A DNA stretch of 64,000 nt from Thalassospira povalilytica (GTDB lineage Bacteria; Pseudomonadota; Alphaproteobacteria; Rhodospirillales; Thalassospiraceae): assembly GCF_002844235.1 (NCBI RefSeq), contig NZ_PGTS01000006.1:186001-250000 (forward strand), in the 5' to 3' direction. Position 1 is the first letter of the stretch, and the number at the start of each line of letters is the position of its first letter. The notes under the pieces were generated by a model, which was given only the letters and a program-made list of their open reading frames with translations, was not told the origin of the DNA and searched no databases. This document shows, piece after piece, positions 55,334 through 63,591 of the stretch. The position numbers and the translations under genes are program-made.

Positions 55334-56857
55334 TCACGCTTTCAGGATCATGCGCATGATTGCTTCCTGGCTTGCATCCTTTGCTGCAAGCTGCCCTTTG
55401 ATCTCACCTTCGTTCATCACATAGATGCGATCGCACATGCCCAGAAGCTCCGGCATTTCCGACGAGATCATGATGACCCCCTTACCGTCGGCTGCCAGCT
55501 GGTTGATAATCGTATAAATTTCGTATTTCGCACCGACATCGATGCCGCGCGTCGGTTCGTCCAGAATCAGGACTTCAGGGGCGGCAAACAGCCATTTTGA
55601 CAAAACGACCTTCTGCTGGTTCCCGCCTGAAAGATTGACGACCTTCTGCCCGACATTCGGCGTGCGAATATTGATTTTCTTGCGGTAATCCTCGGCAACG
55701 GATCGTTCGGCCCCGTCATTGAGCACCCCCCGTTCCGACACCCCGCCCAGATTGGCCAGCGTGATGTTGGTGGTGATGCTTTCATCAAGGATAAGACCCA
55801 TTTCCTTGCGGTCTTCGGTCACATAAGCAAGCCCCGATGCAATCGCCTTTTCAACGGTCGATACATCAACAGGTTTGCCCTTGATCAGAACTTCGCCCGA
55901 AATGTCGGTGCCATAGGATTTGCCAAAGATGCTCATGGCAAGTTCGGTACGCCCTGCCCCCATCAGCCCGGCAATCCCGACAACCTCGCCTGCGGCAACG
56001 TCAATACTGACATTATCGACGACCTTGCGTTCGGGATGCAGCGGATGGGTTGCCGACCAGTTGCGGACCTCCATCAGTTTTTCTGTGCTGATATTTGGCG
56101 TCCGTTCGGGATAGCGGTGCGCCATATCACGGCCGACCATGTCCTTGACAATATCGTCTTCGGTAATGGTGCCGGCCCGCGCATCAAGGGTTGAAATCGA
56201 TTTGCCATCGCGAATGATCGTGATGCGGTCGGCAACGCGATTGATCTCATTCAGCTTGTGCGAAATCAGGATCGATGTGATGCCCTGTGCCTTGAATTCC
56301 AGCAACAGGTCGAGAAGCTTCTGGCTGTCATTTTCCTGCAAGCTGGCGGTCGGCTCGTCAAGGATCAGAAGCTTGACCTTTTTGGACAGCGCCTTGGCAA
56401 TTTCAACCAGCTGCTGTTTGCCAACACCGATATTGGTGACCAGCGTTGCCGGATTTTCCTTAAGCCCGACCTTGGCAAGAAGTTCGCCCGTGCGCGCAAA
56501 GGTCGCAGGCCAGTTGACCACGCCATTTTCGGCAATTTCGTTGCCCAGAAAGATGTTTTCGGCAATCGACAGCAACGGCACCAGGGCCAGTTCCTGGTGA
56601 ATGATGATGATGCCGCGCTCTTCGCTGTCGCGGATATCCTTGAATGCCTGAACGCCGCCATCATAAAGAATGTCGCCTTCATAAGTCCCATGCGGATAAA
56701 CCCCGCTCAGAACCTTCATCAGGGTCGATTTACCCGCGCCGTTTTCGCCGCAAAGCGCGTGGATTTCACCACGTTCAACCTTGATGCTGACATCATCCAG
56801 CGCCTTCACACCCGGAAAGGTCTTGGTGATGTTCTTCATTTCCAGGATGGTATCCAT
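55334..56857 (-). CDS. gguA: Multiple-monosaccharide ABC transporter ATPase GguA
   Basis: Double-domain ATPase of 507 aa. The first half has Walker [10 protein letters not shown] (37-45), the second a degenerate P-loop GLMGAGRTE, as usual for monosaccharide importers, with '[15 protein letters not shown]' and '[19 protein letters not shown]'. A GGGAGG site precedes the ATG, immediately after a strong hairpin. It pairs with gguB and chvE. Confidence 0.94.
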   Translation of the reverse strand: MDTILEMKNITKTFPGVKALDDVSIKVERGEIHALCGENGAGKSTLMKVLSGVYPHGTYEGDILYDGGVQAFKDIRDSEERGIIIIHQELALVPLLSIAENIFLGNEIAENGVVNWPATFARTGELLAKVGLKENPATLVTNIGVGKQQLVEIAKALSKKVKLLILDEPTASLQENDSQKLLDLLLEFKAQGITSILISHKLNEINRVADRITIIRDGKSISTLDARAGTITEDDIVKDMVGRDMAHRYPERTPNISTEKLMEVRNWSATHPLHPERKVVDNVSIDVAAGEVVGIAGLMGAGRTELAMSIFGKSYGTDISGEVLIKGKPVDVSTVEKAIASGLAYVTEDRKEMGLILDESITTNITLANLGGVSERGVLNDGAERSVAEDYRKKINIRTPNVGQKVVNLSGGNQQKVVLSKWLFAAPEVLILDEPTRGIDVGAKYEIYTIINQLAADGKGVIMISSEMPELLGMCDRIYVMNEGEIKGQLAAKDASQEAIMRMILKA

Positions 56858-56870
56858 CCGGTCCTCCCAC

Positions 56871-56892
56871 TGCTGTCACGGGACTGACAGCA
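56871..56892 (-). promoter_or_regulatory. Hairpin immediately upstream of the gguA ribosome-binding site
   Basis: Perfect 8-bp inverted repeat TGCTGTCA / TGACAGCA with a 6-nt loop. In the transcript it ends a few bases before GGGAGG of gguA. It could affect translation or mark a processing site between chvE and gguA. Confidence 0.55.
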
Positions 56893-57026
56893 CCTTTATC
56901 TACTTGGTCTTTGTTGTCCTGGATTTCAGGAAAATTCCCGGGCCCTTTCAAAGGCCAGCCTTATGGGCAATCGTCCATAGAAACCGGCCGCCCGGCCACC
57001 TTGCAAAGACAGTCTTTCAGACGATG

Positions 57027-57063
57027 GAACCCGGCGGGATGCCATCGGCACCACACCGGGTTC
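57027..57063 (-). promoter_or_regulatory. Intercistronic stem-loop downstream of chvE
   Basis: GAACCCGG (57027-57034) and CCGGGTTC (57056-57063), with an inner TGCC/GGCA pair, directly after the chvE stop. Such structures often protect the upstream mRNA or partly terminate it, giving more binding protein than membrane components. No U-tract follows, so stabiliser is more likely than terminator. Confidence 0.6.
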
Positions 57064-57080
57064 GACCGAGATTTGCAGAC

Positions 57081-58160
57081 TTATTTTACTTCGTCTTCGG
57101 TGTAATAGCCCGAACCAACCAGGATTTCTTTCCAGTTGGACTTGTCGACCATCACCGGCTCAAGCAGATAGGAAGGAACAACCTTGACGCCGTTGTCATA
57201 GGTTTTGGTGTCATTGATGGTCGGCTCACGACCGGCAAGAACATCATCAACCATCGAAACGGTCACACGTGCAAGTTCGCGGGTATCCTTGAAAATGGTG
57301 GAATACTGTTCGCCTGCCAGGATCGATTTGACCGACGGCAGTTCGGCATCCTGACCGGAAACGACCGGCATTTTCATGTCGCCCGAACCGTAACCGACAC
57401 CTTTGAGCGACGACAGAATACCGATCGACAGACCGTCATAGGGCGACAGAACGCCATCAATCTGTTCATCGGTGTAATAAGCCGACAGAAGGTTATCCAT
57501 GCGGGCCTGTGCAACCGCACCGTCCCAACGCAGGGTGCCGACCTTGTCCATGCCCATCTGGCCGGATTTGATCACGATATCGCCGCTGTCGATCAGCGGC
57601 TGAAGAACCGACATCGCACCGTTATAGAAGAAGTAGGCATTGTTATCATCGGGCGATCCGCCAAACAGTTCGACATTATAGGGCGGCTCACCCGCAGCGG
57701 CCAGACCATCGACCAGCGAGGTTGCCTGCTGAACGCCGACCTTGAAGTTGTCAAACGTGGAATAGTAATCGACATTGGCACTTTCGCGGATCAGACGGTC
57801 ATAGGCAAAGACCTTGATCCCTGCTGCTTTGGCATTTTCCAGCGCATTCGAAAGAGTGGTACCGTCGATCGCCGCAATCACCAGAACATCAACGCCTTTG
57901 ACGATCATGTTTTCGATCTGGGAAAGCTGGTTCGGAATGTCGTCTTCGGCATATTGAAGGTCGGTTTTGTAGCCAGCGGCTTCAAACTGTTCGACCATGG
58001 AATTGCCATCAGAAATCCAGCGTGCCGAAGATTTGGTCGGCATTGCGATCCCGACATAGCCTTTGTCAGCAGCATGTGCATAGCCGCCGGAAATCATCGG
58101 GCTCATCATTGCGGCCGCGCCAAAGGCGACCCCTGCCATTACGGCACTGAGACGTTTCAT
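57081..58160 (-). CDS. chvE: Periplasmic multiple-sugar-binding protein ChvE
   Basis: Solute receptor of 359 aa with a signal peptide ([27 protein letters not shown]). The mature chain follows Agrobacterium ChvE and Azospirillum SbpA very closely: '[20 protein letters not shown]', '[17 protein letters not shown]', '[15 protein letters not shown]', '[16 protein letters not shown]', '[12 protein letters not shown]' and '[17 protein letters not shown]'. ChvE serves both ABC uptake and, in plant-associated relatives, chemotaxis and virulence sensing. I used ATG at 58160, with GGAGG upstream; an upstream in-frame start at 58196 is poorer. Confidence 0.95.
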   Translation of the reverse strand: MKRLSAVMAGVAFGAAAMMSPMISGGYAHAADKGYVGIAMPTKSSARWISDGNSMVEQFEAAGYKTDLQYAEDDIPNQLSQIENMIVKGVDVLVIAAIDGTTLSNALENAKAAGIKVFAYDRLIRESANVDYYSTFDNFKVGVQQATSLVDGLAAAGEPPYNVELFGGSPDDNNAYFFYNGAMSVLQPLIDSGDIVIKSGQMGMDKVGTLRWDGAVAQARMDNLLSAYYTDEQIDGVLSPYDGLSIGILSSLKGVGYGSGDMKMPVVSGQDAELPSVKSILAGEQYSTIFKDTRELARVTVSMVDDVLAGREPTINDTKTYDNGVKVVPSYLLEPVMVDKSNWKEILVGSGYYTEDEVK

Positions 58161-58294
58161 TGCTATCCTCCCTACAAGACACAGCATATCAGCCATTTTT
58201 TTGTGCCCGACTTTCCCAGGCAGATTTCGCCCGAATATGTCGTGTCTTTGTTTTCAATTGATAATGCATCCCATTTCCCAAAGGACACGGCGAC

Positions 58295-58323
58295 ATTATT
58301 CAGACCCTCAACATAACAATCAA
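58295..58323 (-). promoter_or_regulatory. Candidate promoter of chvE
   Basis: On the minus strand TTGATT (58318-58323) and AATAAT (58295-58300) with a 17-bp spacer. The start would be about 130 nt before the chvE ATG. Confidence 0.45.
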
Positions 58324-58344
58324 ATAAGTAATTTCGAAACTTGC

Positions 58345-58360
58345 ATATCAAAATTGATAT
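58345..58360. promoter_or_regulatory. Palindrome ATATCAA-AA-TTGATAT, candidate GbpR operator
   Basis: Seven-bp perfect arms in the chvE-gbpR intergenic region, 31 nt before the gbpR ATG and about 20 nt upstream of the candidate chvE -35 box. A TCAATTGA palindrome at 58254-58261 shares the TTGAT half-site. Position and symmetry fit a LysR-type activator/autorepressor site. Confidence 0.5.
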
Positions 58361-58390
58361 ACTAAAATCCCGACACAGAGGGGGCGCATC

Positions 58391-59377
58391 ATGACCGAGT
58401 TTCGCAATAATCAGCCGCTAAGTTCTGCCAAATCCCTGCTTTTCAGGTCCGGTAACCTGTTTCAGCGTGGCCTGAAACTCAGCCACCTGCGCATGATCGT
58501 CGCGATGGAGGAAACCGGACAAATCAGTCTGGCTGCCGACATGCTCAAAACATCCCAGCCCGCGGCATCACGGTTGCTGTCGGAAATGGAAACCATCCTT
58601 GAAGCCCGGCTGTGCGTGCGCAGCCCGCGCGGCATTGAAATGACCAATGCCGGGCGTGCACTTGCGCGGCGTGCGCGCAGCATGCTGATTGAAATCCGCG
58701 AAGCCGAACGTGAAATCGAAGACATAAAACATGGCGGCGGCACCGTTTTTGTCGGGGCGGTGACGGCCGCGGCTGTCGATCTGGTTGTGCCCGCCATTCG
58801 CAGTGTCCAGTCGGTCAATTCCCTGTTGGAAGCCCATGTCAGCGTTGGTCCGTCAAATTTGCTGATCAAGGATCTTCTGGCCGGCGATCATGATTTTGTC
58901 ATCGGGCGTGTCCCCGAAGATATGGACCCGCGCCAGTTCAATATCCGCGAAATCCGAAGCGAGAAAATCCGCCTGATGGTGCGGACCGGTCATCCGTTAC
59001 TGGATGCAACAACCCCGATCACATTGGCCCGGCTTGCCAAATTTGAATGGATATTGCCCCCGCCGGGCAACCTGATGCGTCGCACGATCGAGGATGTGTT
59101 TATTTCGCGCCATCTGCCACTGCCCCATTCAAGTCTGAACTCGGCATCATTGCTGGTGACGCTTGCGACCCTTGCCGATACGGATGCCATTGCACCGATG
59201 GCCGAAGAAGTCACAAGCCTGCTTTCAAGTGGCGGCCTGATTACCGAATTGCCATTTGACGGCATGATCGAAATCAAACCCTATAGCCTGATCACGGCAC
59301 GCGGCCACCGGTTATCCCCATCGGCCCAGCTTGTTTCCGATCATGTGCTGGCCCGGATCGAAAAGCCGAACAGTTAA
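58391..59377 (+). CDS. gbpR: LysR-family regulator, GbpR type
   Basis: Transcription factor of 328 aa. The helix-turn-helix lies at about residues 30-55 ('LRMIVAMEETGQISLAADMLKTSQPAASRLLSEME'), followed by the effector-binding domain. Agrobacterium GbpR regulates chvE (gbp) in response to sugars, and the gene here is divergent from chvE with a shared 230-nt control region. The N-terminal ~25-residue extension before the HTH is typical of GbpR-like members. Confidence 0.88.
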   Translation: MTEFRNNQPLSSAKSLLFRSGNLFQRGLKLSHLRMIVAMEETGQISLAADMLKTSQPAASRLLSEMETILEARLCVRSPRGIEMTNAGRALARRARSMLIEIREAEREIEDIKHGGGTVFVGAVTAAAVDLVVPAIRSVQSVNSLLEAHVSVGPSNLLIKDLLAGDHDFVIGRVPEDMDPRQFNIREIRSEKIRLMVRTGHPLLDATTPITLARLAKFEWILPPPGNLMRRTIEDVFISRHLPLPHSSLNSASLLVTLATLADTDAIAPMAEEVTSLLSSGGLITELPFDGMIEIKPYSLITARGHRLSPSAQLVSDHVLARIEKPNS

Positions 59378-59508
59378 ACCAATATTGTCACCCGCCCCAA
59401 TCAGCGCGATATATCAACACAGCGATTGTGGTTAATGGCTGTGCGGATGTGTCAAAGTCGCGTAAACTCCTGTCACACAACAAGATACGTTCTGATCGAG
59501 AAGCATAG

Positions 59509-60555
59509 ATGCTGCGCATTACACGAAATCCCGGGGCCCTGATCGCAATCTGCGCTGCACTTGTTGCATCGCCGGTTCTTGCATCAGGCAATGAGGAGCC
59601 GCAATCAGACGGTCCGGCCTTTGCCCTGATGGATTTGCGCGGCACAACGGCGTGGGCGATCAGCACCTATCAATGGCTTGAACCGAGCGAGGATGCACTT
59701 GATGCCGTGATCGGTTCGGTGGGCAATGGCCCAATGCGGCTTGATCTCGTCATGGACAATATTGTCCCGTCCTATTGCGAAATGCGCCCCGATCCGCAAA
59801 TCTGCGACGGGCTGGGAAATCCGGTTTCCTGGCTTGAAGATGTTCCGCAAACCATCTGCATGGAAATTCCGTCACCGGTTCGCGCACGTCACCGGGGGAT
59901 ACTGGCAAACGCCAGCCAGCTCTGTCTTGAACCGACCAGCAACCTGGCCTTTCCCAAGGACTGGCCCGAAGGCACATCCTGGTCACAAATCCATCTGCAT
60001 CAAACCGTGACCCCGACAAAAATCACCGTCGATCAGGATACGGCAACAATCGAACTTGTGATTTCAGATGCGATTGCCACCCGTCTGGCGACCCTGTCCG
60101 AACAGGGATACGGACCGGTGCAAATCGGCTGGGATCAGGCAACATTGCGCAAGACCCTTGGCCCGCAACTTGATCAGTTCATTGCCGGTGACGATGAAAA
60201 CTGCACCTTCCTTCAGCGCAATCTTGATCCGTCGGGGCTTGGCTATCTGGTGCTTGATGGCAAGCTCGCGCGTGTTTCGCTTTATGCCGATGAATATGAT
60301 GTGGCCACCAGTCTTGTGCGCACGTCCCAGGGCGTTTCACTGGGATCGACCCGCGAAGACGTTCATGCTGCCTTTGGCAATGCCGAACTGGTCGAAGAAG
60401 AACACGAATATCTGGGTGCGGATGCGCGCTATATCACCTGGTGGACCGATGCTGCGAAATCACGGGGCATCCGGTTTGAATTCAACGAAGACGGGGTTGT
60501 AACCGCAATCCATGCCGGGAACGAGGCCATCACCCTGGTCGAAGGCTGCTCCTGA
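59509..60555 (+). CDS. Hypothetical exported protein
   Basis: Protein of 348 aa with a signal peptide (ALIAICAALVASPVLA-S). It contains Cys in 'SYCEMRPDPQICDG', 'TICMEI' and 'LCLEP', and ends '...GCS'. The C-terminal ~140 residues hold 'QFIAGDDENCTFLQRNLDPSGLGYLVLDGKLARVSLYADEYDVATSLVRTSQGVSLGSTREDVHAAFGNAELVEEEHEYLG', resembling the BamE/SmpA-like 'G.s...V...lG' pattern seen in other periplasmic proteins. Overall function is unknown. Confidence 0.75.
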   Translation: MLRITRNPGALIAICAALVASPVLASGNEEPQSDGPAFALMDLRGTTAWAISTYQWLEPSEDALDAVIGSVGNGPMRLDLVMDNIVPSYCEMRPDPQICDGLGNPVSWLEDVPQTICMEIPSPVRARHRGILANASQLCLEPTSNLAFPKDWPEGTSWSQIHLHQTVTPTKITVDQDTATIELVISDAIATRLATLSEQGYGPVQIGWDQATLRKTLGPQLDQFIAGDDENCTFLQRNLDPSGLGYLVLDGKLARVSLYADEYDVATSLVRTSQGVSLGSTREDVHAAFGNAELVEEEHEYLGADARYITWWTDAAKSRGIRFEFNEDGVVTAIHAGNEAITLVEGCS

Positions 60556-60781
60556 CTTTTTCAAAGGCGGCCCTGGCCGACTGCCCGCAGACCCGTCATT
60601 GTTCTCCCCACCCCTAATTCATTGAAAAATAGACGCTTTTCCTTTGGCGTTGACAAGCATCCCCAACGCCTTCAAAAGCGCATTCCGCACGGCTCCTGTG
60701 CGGATCAAAAACCAACAACAATATTGCCATCACCTCGCCGCAAAGCATGACCAAAAGGCCTGCTCGCGGAGACAAACACGA

Positions 60782-61336
60782 ATGCAAACGCCTATAACGT
60801 CCAACCTTGTTGTCATTACCGGGGGCCCCGGTTCTGGCAAGTCCACCCTGATCGAATATCTTCATGCACAGGGCTATGATATCTGCCCTGATGTGGCGCG
60901 CCCGCTGATTGCCGAACAGCGCGAACGCGGCGGCAATGCCGTGCCCGGCGAAGATGATGATGCCTTTGCCGGATTGATGACCCGGCGGGCCATTCGCGCC
61001 TGGCAGAACGGTATGGAATGCCACCCGCGCACCGTTTTCTGTGACGGCGCACTTCCCGATATTCTGGCCCATCGCCGGCTGGCAAAACTGCCCGATGATG
61101 CCGCCCTGATGCGGACGATCAAGATGTATCGCTATCGGCGCTGTGTCTTTGTCCTGCCGCCATGGTCGGAAATTTATCATACCGATGAAATCCGGACACA
61201 GGACTTCGCCAGAAGCGTCAAAACATATGTCCGCCTGTGCCAGGCCTATATCGAATGCGGTCATGAACTGATCGAAATTCGCAAAGGCCCGGTTCAACAG
61301 CGCGCCGCCCAAATTCTGTCCCGACTGAAACTCTAA
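60782..61336 (+). CDS. AAA_28 family P-loop ATPase/kinase
   Basis: Small cytoplasmic P-loop protein (184 aa): Walker A GGPGSGKS at residues 14-21, then 'GYDICPDVARPLIAEQRERGGNAVPGEDDDAFAGLMTRRAI', the AAA_28 pattern. Kinase-like 'VFCDGALPDILAHRRL' follows. Family members are mostly uncharacterised; some are linked to NAD or nucleotide metabolism. ATG at 60782 gives the family length. It lies 10 nt before the nuclease gene. Confidence 0.8.
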   Translation: MQTPITSNLVVITGGPGSGKSTLIEYLHAQGYDICPDVARPLIAEQRERGGNAVPGEDDDAFAGLMTRRAIRAWQNGMECHPRTVFCDGALPDILAHRRLAKLPDDAALMRTIKMYRYRRCVFVLPPWSEIYHTDEIRTQDFARSVKTYVRLCQAYIECGHELIEIRKGPVQQRAAQILSRLKL

Positions 61337-61346
61337 GCGATATCTG

Positions 61347-61832
61347 ATGACCAAATCCCGCCTTTGCCCTGCCCTGAAGATCAACCACATCCATGCTATC
61401 ATCGGCATGACCGCAATGATCGCAACCACCCTGCTCGCCCCAATGGCACAGGCTGCGTGCTATGACTGGCCTTTGCGGGAATACCGTGGTGAATTTGCCT
61501 ATGACGGTGACACCATCTATGTCGCCATTCCGGGTCTTCCGGGCGAAATTGCCAATATGTCGGTGCGCGTGCGCGGTGTTGATACGCCCGAAATTCGCGG
61601 CAAATGCGAAAGTGAAAAACAATTGGCCCAGCAGGCCCGCGATTATGCGCGCAAGCGCCTGAAAACCGCCAAGGCCGTTGAATTTTGCGAACCGGAATGG
61701 GGACGCTATGGCGGGCGCGTGGTGGCATCGGTCCGCATTGATGGCAGCCCGCTTGATCTTGAACTGATCGATAACGGATTTGCCCGCCCCTATGACGGCA
61801 AAACCAAACGCCAGCCATGGTGTCAGGGTTAA
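61347..61832 (+). CDS. Exported thermonuclease-family (SNase-like) nuclease
   Basis: Protein of 161 aa with a signal peptide (TAMIATTLLAPMAQA-A). The SNase domain shows 'AYDGDTIYVAI', 'MSVRVRGVDTPEIRG' with the catalytic Arg and Glu, and 'WGRYGGRVVASVRIDGSPLDLELIDNGFARPYDG' with the second Arg. The order matches staphylococcal nuclease R35/E43/R87. It probably degrades nucleic acids in the periplasm or outside. The signal peptide is long, with an N-terminal ~20-residue lead. Confidence 0.85.
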   Translation: MTKSRLCPALKINHIHAIIGMTAMIATTLLAPMAQAACYDWPLREYRGEFAYDGDTIYVAIPGLPGEIANMSVRVRGVDTPEIRGKCESEKQLAQQARDYARKRLKTAKAVEFCEPEWGRYGGRVVASVRIDGSPLDLELIDNGFARPYDGKTKRQPWCQG

Positions 61833-61955
61833 GTCCGATTTGGCCTGTCAGACCGTCACATTGGTGTGAAGCCACTGGACAATCGCGATAATCCGACCAT
61901 CTTTGGGGACAACAAATCAAACACTCCGACGACCAAAGATGTGAAGTGACCGAAT

Positions 61956-62396
61956 ATGAGCAAATATCACAAAGACCCGGATGCGATTGCCGATCTGTCC
62001 CCGGAACAATATCACGTGACACAGGAAAACGGCACCGAACCGCCGTTTCGCAATGATTTCTGGGATCACAAGGAAGACGGGCTTTATGTCGATATCGTAT
62101 CGGGCGAACCGCTTTTCACATCGCGCGACAAGTTCGATAGCGGCTGTGGCTGGCCCAGTTTTGTGAAACCGGTCGAAAGCGACCATATCGTCGCGCGCGA
62201 AGACAATACCCACGGCATGCGCCGCATCGAAGTCCGGTCAAAACATGGCGACAGCCATCTTGGTCATGTCTTCCCCGATGGGCCACGTGATCGTGGTGGA
62301 TTGCGATATTGTATCAATTCGGCGTCGCTTCGCTTTATCGCAATCGACGATCTTGAGGCCGAAGGATATGGCGATTACCGCCATCTGTTCGAATAA
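61956..62396 (+). CDS. msrB: Peptide-methionine (R)-S-oxide reductase MsrB
   Basis: Repairs oxidised methionine in proteins. The 146-aa product has the catalytic Cys119 in '[12 protein letters not shown]' and Cys64 in 'SGCGWPSF' as likely resolving residue. '[10 protein letters not shown]' is invariant. The zinc-binding CxxC pairs found in many MsrB are absent ('[10 protein letters not shown]'), so this is a zinc-free form. No signal peptide is seen, so it is cytoplasmic. Confidence 0.95.
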   Translation: MSKYHKDPDAIADLSPEQYHVTQENGTEPPFRNDFWDHKEDGLYVDIVSGEPLFTSRDKFDSGCGWPSFVKPVESDHIVAREDNTHGMRRIEVRSKHGDSHLGHVFPDGPRDRGGLRYCINSASLRFIAIDDLEAEGYGDYRHLFE

Positions 62397-62404
62397 TCAT
62401 ACAA

Positions 62405-62432
62405 AAAGACCGGCGCAAAGCCGGTCTTTTTT
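62405..62432. terminator. Bidirectional terminator after msrB
   Basis: AAAGACCGGC (62405-62414) and GCCGGTCTTT (62420-62429) with a GCAAA loop and A/T runs on both sides. It serves msrB and possibly the convergent HAD gene. Confidence 0.9.
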
Positions 62433-62459
62433 TATTGGTATGACAAATAGCCCGCCCGG

Positions 62460-62960
62460 TTAAAAATCACCCGGCGCACATTGCAGGCATGTCAGGCCCA
62501 TATCGCGCCATTTATCGACCACGCGCCTGCGATCATCAACCACCAGCCACGGATTGAACCCATCGGCAATGATTTGGGCCAGAAGGTCTTCCTTGACCTC
62601 CTCATCACTGCGGTGATCGGCATCGATGGGGCGCAGATACATGCCGTCAAACGGGATATTATGGGCACGAAGCCAGGCTTCGGACCGGTGTTGCCAGCCC
62701 GCCGGGCGGCCAGAACAGATCACGATCGCATGCCCGGAAGCATGAAGAATGCGCAACAGCCGTTCGATATTTTCAATCGGTTTGGCATGGTCCATCGCAT
62801 CAAAAAACGCATCCCACTGTTTTTCCACACCATGAACCAGATGCCCCAATTCATCGGCATCGAAATGCGCCAGTGTTCCATCCATGTCAAACACCACCGC
62901 ATCGCGCAGATCGGCTGAATTCGGTCGGGTTTGGTGCGCATCGGCCTGTGCCATATTCAC
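62460..62960 (-). CDS. HAD phosphatase resembling the 3'-phosphatase domain of polynucleotide kinase
   Basis: Protein of 166 aa. HAD motif I 'VVFDMDGTLAHF' has D25 and D27, motif II is 'IVICSGRPAGW', and 'LVVDDRRRVVDKWRDMGLTCLQCAPGDF' ends the chain. The segment 'SEAWLRAHNIPFDGMYLRPIDADHRSDEEVKEDLL' resembles the T4 Pnkp phosphatase domain, where the Arg residues contact the nucleic-acid phosphate. No kinase domain is present. The start is GTG at 62960, overlapping the upstream stop (GTGA), with GGAG upstream. Substrate is inferred only. Confidence 0.7.
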   Translation of the reverse strand: MNMAQADAHQTRPNSADLRDAVVFDMDGTLAHFDADELGHLVHGVEKQWDAFFDAMDHAKPIENIERLLRILHASGHAIVICSGRPAGWQHRSEAWLRAHNIPFDGMYLRPIDADHRSDEEVKEDLLAQIIADGFNPWLVVDDRRRVVDKWRDMGLTCLQCAPGDF

Positions 62961-63547
62961 GCGGAGATCTCCTTGATCAGGGTTTCGGTCAGATTTTCAT
63001 ATTCCCATCCGGACTTGACCGGACGGAACAGGATCGGGGTGGCATTGGGCACACGCGGCCCGTCGGCCTCAAACCCGGTCATGTAAAGGATGCAGCGCGC
63101 CACCCCGGAATGGGCAACAATCACCGTTAGGTCGTCGCTGACTTCGGCGAGTGCCTGTTGCATGGCAAATGAAACGCGCTGACACATGGCATCAAATCCT
63201 TCGCCATTGGGCGGGGTGTCAAAGCGCGGGCACAGCTCGGCAATCGGGCGACCTTCAAGATCGCCCCAATGACGTTCGCGCAAACCGTCAAGCACCCTGG
63301 CCTCGTAATCAGGCAGAACAAGGTTGGCAGTTGTCCGCGCCCGGTCTTGCGGGCTGACATAAACCGCGCGCCAGCTTGCCCTTGCCATCAATGGTGCAAT
63401 GGCAAGGGCCTGTTCGCGGCCGGTGTCATTGAGCGGCGGCTCGTTCGATCCGGCAATGATCCCTGCGCGGTTGGCATCGGTTTCTCCGTGCCGGATGAAC
63501 ACAAACGGCAATTTCGGAAAATCGAACTTTTCAGCAGCATAAATCAT
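62957..63547 (-). CDS. Histidine phosphatase (phosphoglycerate-mutase-like) family protein
   Basis: Protein of 196 aa with the phosphohistidine motif 'FIRHGETDANRAG', the 'YVSPQDRARTTA' motif and the second catalytic His in 'VIVAHSGVARCIL'. The 'ERHWGDLEG' loop is typical of phosphatase-type rather than glycolytic-mutase members. Its stop overlaps the HAD gene's GTG, so the two phosphatases are made together. Substrate unknown. Confidence 0.85.
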   Translation of the reverse strand: MIYAAEKFDFPKLPFVFIRHGETDANRAGIIAGSNEPPLNDTGREQALAIAPLMARASWRAVYVSPQDRARTTANLVLPDYEARVLDGLRERHWGDLEGRPIAELCPRFDTPPNGEGFDAMCQRVSFAMQQALAEVSDDLTVIVAHSGVARCILYMTGFEADGPRVPNATPILFRPVKSGWEYENLTETLIKEISA

Positions 63548-63591
63548 GATCAGGCATCACCCGTTTGAACGTCGAAATGGATCGCAACCCA

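Noticed and set aside
56781-58316. 511-codon plus-strand open frame across chvE
   Set aside because: Mostly antisense to chvE, spanning the intercistronic hairpins; the translation shows no protein-like pattern.
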